Assembly (NCBI GenBank): GCA_025084515.1
Contig: JAJAGP010000016.1
Coordinates: 124,001 to 188,000, forward strand
Direction: 5' to 3'
Length of the DNA: 64,000 bases
From: Ancistrus triradiatus
Lineage: Eukaryota; Chordata; Actinopteri; Siluriformes; Loricariidae
Part shown: in pieces, positions 60,669 through 64,000 of the stretch
Numbering within the stretch: position 1 is the stretch's first letter
Layout of the letters: each line of letters opens with the position of its first letter
Made by a program: the position numbers and the translations under genes
The notes under the pieces: generated by a model
Database searches by the model: none
Seen by the model: the letters and a program-made list of their open reading frames with translations, nothing else
Told to the model about the DNA's origin: nothing

Positions 60669-63600
60669 CATGCACACGAGAGTTAGAGACAGAGAGACTC
60701 AATGAATCATCCCACTACCAGGAGTGAAAAAGACAGCCAATAATATTTAAAGCAGATTAAATGTTGTTTAATACGACTAACATTTATGACTGGCATGAAG
60801 TATAATATGCTATAAAACTAAAATTGGGTTCTAAAGTACAGTTGTCATGACGATCAAAGTGGAAACTGTTAGTTGACTCTGCATATTCATTGTCCTTCGA
60901 TTCATTGTCATTCCTGAGTGTTGCAGTGACTGTCATTATGGTCAGAACTAAAGGCCACAAATTGGAAAAGAAAGTTAATGCGAACCAGATGGACCCTTAA
61001 CCACAGGTAATGTTGGGAGAAGGCCAAGCAATTATTCCCCCAAACGCAAGAAAAATAGTCCTCTGCAGGATTCACTACACTTGTCCGAAACATGAACTGT
61101 TCTCCCTAGGCTCAAACACAGCACTACCTGTGAATAGATATGCCGAACAGAGAGGGGCAGATATTTTTCTAACCCCGTCTGAGATGTGGTTCTCACAGTC
61201 CCACACAGCAAGGCTGAATATTGTATTCCCACCTTGTGCAGGGAGGGAGGGCCACTGTGTCAGATCAACCCTAAAGGTGAACAGTTCGCACCCACTCTCA
61301 ACATTCCAGCTTACAGTGCTATCCTATGTATTATATTATTAAGTGTTATTGTGCCAGTAGACAATTGCTAGTTGTTATGTTACACCGATATTAGGTAGTA
61401 CACAGATTAGAATGCATGGCAGCAGCAATAAAACAAACAAAAGTCATTGGCCTGTACCAAAACAAGCCAAATTATGCAATTATCAGAATGCCTCCTGTAA
61501 TAGTTAAACATAAAAGCTTTATGAAAAACAAGTACCCAACATGGAAAGGTATTACTTGGGGTGATTTGTTTTGATCCCTAATAACCTCTGTATATAGAAG
61601 CCTGCACATTGTAAATATGATACTAGACACACCATGGCAATAATAATTATAGCAGTTACCATATCTGTCTAGAACTTGACTCATGCGCCCAGCTAGCTTC
61701 AGGCTAATTCAGTTTACAACCAGTTGGCCTTATAGGCATAAACTTAGGCCTGGCAAGTTATAATTAACTTAGAATGTCACCTGGTGCATTGCAGTTACCT
61801 ACCTCGCCATTCCCAGACGCCCATGGAGGTGTCTGAAAGCTCAGCACAGGAAGAAAGGCCACAATTCCCAACCAGCGAATAAAGAGCTCATCGTCTGTTA
61901 CCACCTCACTGGACAGAGAGCCCCCTGTAGCCCAGAGGGGCAAAATAGATATTGTGGTTAAGGTTCACTTCAACACTGATTTCAAGGTGTCATATAAAAA
62001 AATGTATGAAAAAACTGTCCTGCTGTTAACAAGTTCACCAAATGAATATTATATTATATTATATAAGTAATGATATAAGTAATGAGATAAGTAATGACAT
62101 ATTTATTTTTCTATATACAGTCAAACAGAGCTTACTGAACGTACCTTGTTCTGGAAAGTGGTCCAGATAGCAAATATATGGATAGCGAGACTATTTACCG
62201 TATGTTTCAGACCATAAGGCGCACTTAAAATCCTTTAATTTTCTCAACAATCGACAGTGCGCCTTTAAATGCGGTGCGCCTAATGTAATGTAATTCTGGT
62301 TGTGCTTTCTGACCTAGAACCGATTGTAGATGGTACACGGCGCTCATAAATCTGTCAAAAAGGTTTTAGCACGGCGTTGGTAAGTTACGAAGCTCACGGC
62401 CACCGTAGTGCGCAGCATCGCGGAGTAATACGGTATGTGCTTCAGCGTTAGGGTACGTGCATTCATTCATTTATTTTCGAAGCGGATTTCAAACACAACG
62501 CTATCAGTCACGCAGTACAACATGGACATAGAGCAGCTGTGAGAGAATTCAACATTAACGAATCAATGGTACGGAAGTGGAGGAAGCAAGAAGACGCCCT
62601 GCGCCAGGTAAAGACCAAACTGAGCTTCCGACGGAACTTAAGAGTTTTGTTTCATTTAATGCGCCTTATAACACTGGTGCGCTTTATAGCCCGAAAAATA
62701 CGGTACTTTATATCATGTTACCATAATTTCTTAAGTGAAAATCCCTACCATGTTCCATTCATTCATTCATTCATTCATTCATTAACTATCTTACCTACTT
62801 AATCCTGAAGACGGTAGCAGGAGAGCCGGTGCCTAGCCGGCGACATAGGGAGCAAGGCAGGACCTCAATCACGACCAGGGTGCCAGTCCATGATAAAGCA
62901 GATACACTCACACACTCATGCACACACTCTAGGGGCATTTTAGACACACCAGTTAACCTAACACGCGTCTCTGGACTGTGGGAGGAAACTGGAGTACCCT
63001 GAGTAAACTCACATGGACACGGGGAGGACCCAGACCGCTCCACCTGGGGACTGAACCCTTCTAGCAGAGGTGACAGTGCTACCCACTGAGCCACTGTGTC
63101 GCCCCTACCATGTTCCAGTATTTTCTTTCTTTGAATAAATGATCAAGTTCTCATGTATTATAATGCTATAGCAGGAACTGGTGTAGGTGGCTAGAAATGT
63201 ATATAGTGTAAATTGTCTCAATGGTAAGGAATATGAAAACCAAAATAAAATAACAGTGTATATGATTATGGGTATGTGTAAGATGAACAACTCTTGTATT
63301 ACCAACTACATCGGGAATGAAGAAATTATAGCCCAGCAGGCTGTAATGCAGCAGGGATGGAATGATGCCCTTCAGGCCAGCATAGCTCCAGTTAGACTGA
63401 AGTGCACTCATACGGATAAACAAAGGTATATGGCTGGACCTAAGCCCAGAGGAAAACAAAGAATAATGCCTGTTTCAAAAATCAAAACAGTAATCATCAC
63501 AAACAACAATCTGGACGTGTGAAATAATTATTTGGATATTAAGAGGCTTTAAGTGATTGCAGTGGAGAGCACAGTTAGTATATGTTCTGCACGTTCAAAA

Positions 63601-63918
63601 TAAACAACTGAATTAGTAATTTACTTCATGGCAGAATTGTGGCCCATACCTTGTCCCTGCGCTCACAATGGCATTGTCTCCTATGCTCTGAGCAAGGTGC
63701 GCCATGAGCCTGATATACTCATCCCCTGTAAGAGCAAGAGGGGGTCGCAGGGCTTGCTCCTCAACTGGATTTCCCTCTCCTCCCTCCAGCATCACATATT
63801 CCATGCCTAGGTGACTGTGTAGGCTGCTCACTCTATCCAAGAACCAGCTGGTGGCTTCTGTGTTGGTGATGTTTAACTTGACACAGTACTTTCCTCTATA
63901 CTGAGTTAATAACGGAAC
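58991..63918 (-). CDS. GH31-family protein, C-terminal part (MYORG/SITS-binding-protein-like), probable pseudoenzyme
   Basis: Five exons in transcript order: 63918-63650, 63439-63303, 61924-61803, 59593-59414, 59167-58991. They sum to 885 nt, 294 aa plus stop, with consistent phases. The 5' part lies beyond the right edge. Family marks: LFIRWLGIVAFLPVLSFQTP, NPIYRPLWWLSPNDP, DEFLIGDEVLVAPVTEKG and RDIYLPE, the (beta/alpha)8 C terminus and following beta domain of GH31 glycosidases, closest among those I recall to MYORG. GH31 enzymes hydrolyse alpha-glycosides with two Asp residues. Here the usual FDAGE nucleophile motif reads MLEGGE (Asp to Glu) and the acid/base region reads FIRMSALQSNWSYAG with no Asp. 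Human MYORG has its coding sequence in essentially one exon, so this multi-exon gene is more likely a related GH31 member, possibly the SITS-binding-protein type. The name is uncertain; the family is secure. Confidence 0.88.
59645..60135. repeat. 491-bp palindromic fish repeat
   Basis: The arms start cactcaccgatcactttatt and end aataaagtgatcagtgagtg and are reverse complements of each other. The centre has gtcactgcagtgctgagaat on both sides of a short gtggtggtgg loop. It lies in a GH31-gene intron, 52 nt upstream of an exon on that gene's strand. Confidence 0.9.
60136..61802. other. GH31-gene intronic sequence
   Basis: Apart from the CA microsatellite, no exon or named repeat could be supported. 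Confidence 0.4.
60618..60665. repeat. (CA)n microsatellite
   Basis: About 24 uninterrupted CA dinucleotides. Confidence 0.95.
62198..62703 (+). mobile_element. Pogo-like short element, copy D
   Basis: TA-flanked (ccgtatgtttcagaccataa ... tatagcccgaaaaatacgg). It has the cleanest helix-turn-helix frame of the four: AISHAVQHGHRAAVREFNIN, ESMVRKWRKQEDALRQVKTK, then the 3' end. It lies in an intron of the GH31-like gene. Confidence 0.88.
62757..62782. repeat. (ATTC)n microsatellite
   Basis: Six tandem attc units immediately beside a SINE. Confidence 0.9.
62800..63108 (-). repeat. SINE family B, copy 5
   Basis: Minus strand. Plus-strand landmarks are cgtctctggactgtgggagg, acggggaggacccagaccgc and the head at agtgctacccactgagccactgtg. 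Confidence 0.8.
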
Positions 63919-64000
63919 CTATTGAGATAGTCAGACAGAAAAACAGATTCTTGTTGGCTGTATTGGTTTGTAGATTGTGTATGAAGAGCAGAAAGATATA

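Overview
The window is nuclear DNA from a bony fish, probably an otophysan teleost (catfish- or characin-like). Three genes are split into exons with GT/AG introns. The space between exons is packed with Tc1/mariner, hAT and pogo-like DNA transposon remains, tRNA-derived SINEs, LINE 3' tails and microsatellites typical of teleosts. There are no operons, prokaryotic signals or CRISPR arrays. The order is a nap1l4-type histone chaperone gene on the minus strand (coding 18121 down to 2118, 5' UTR near 22.2 kb), a 10 kb repeat-rich intergenic stretch, a complete cpt1a gene on the plus strand (5' UTR exon near 32.3 kb, coding 34645-50822), an 8 kb intergenic stretch, and the 3' half of a glycoside hydrolase family 31 (GH31)-like gene on the minus strand that runs off the right edge (58991-63918 and beyond). 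All exon boundaries were read by eye from splice sites and phase. The reconstructed reading frames close exactly: 355 aa for NAP1L4, 774 aa for CPT1A, and 294 aa for the GH31 fragment. Region by region: 1-2117 is repeat and possible 3' flank, including a 198-bp palindrome around (TA)n. 2118-22300 is nap1l4, whose introns hold many transposon relics, with a hAT MITE nested in a Tc1 copy and two pogo-like short elements. 22300-32220 is intergenic, with a hAT element interrupted by a Tc1 element, SINEs, and an internally deleted Tc1 derivative. 32221-52050 is cpt1a with its flanks; its introns carry a near full-length Tc1, a BED-finger hAT relic, a long (TC)n tract and a 78-bp perfect hairpin. 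52050-58990 is intergenic repeats. 58991-64000 is the GH31-like gene. The three genes have unrelated roles (histone chaperoning; mitochondrial long-chain fatty acid import; a GH31-fold protein) and are simply neighbours. The most interesting observations are these. (1) cpt1a carries two tandem homologous versions of one exon (43504-43591 and 44021-44105) that frame arithmetic forces to be mutually exclusive; one looks like vertebrate CPT1A and the other like CPT1B/C. (2) The GH31-like gene lacks all three active-site residues recalled for MYORG and is probably a pseudo-glycosidase. (3) The NAP1L4 lacks the usual N-terminal helix motif. (4) A family of short pogo-like elements repeatedly keeps the sequence for only a DNA-binding domain.
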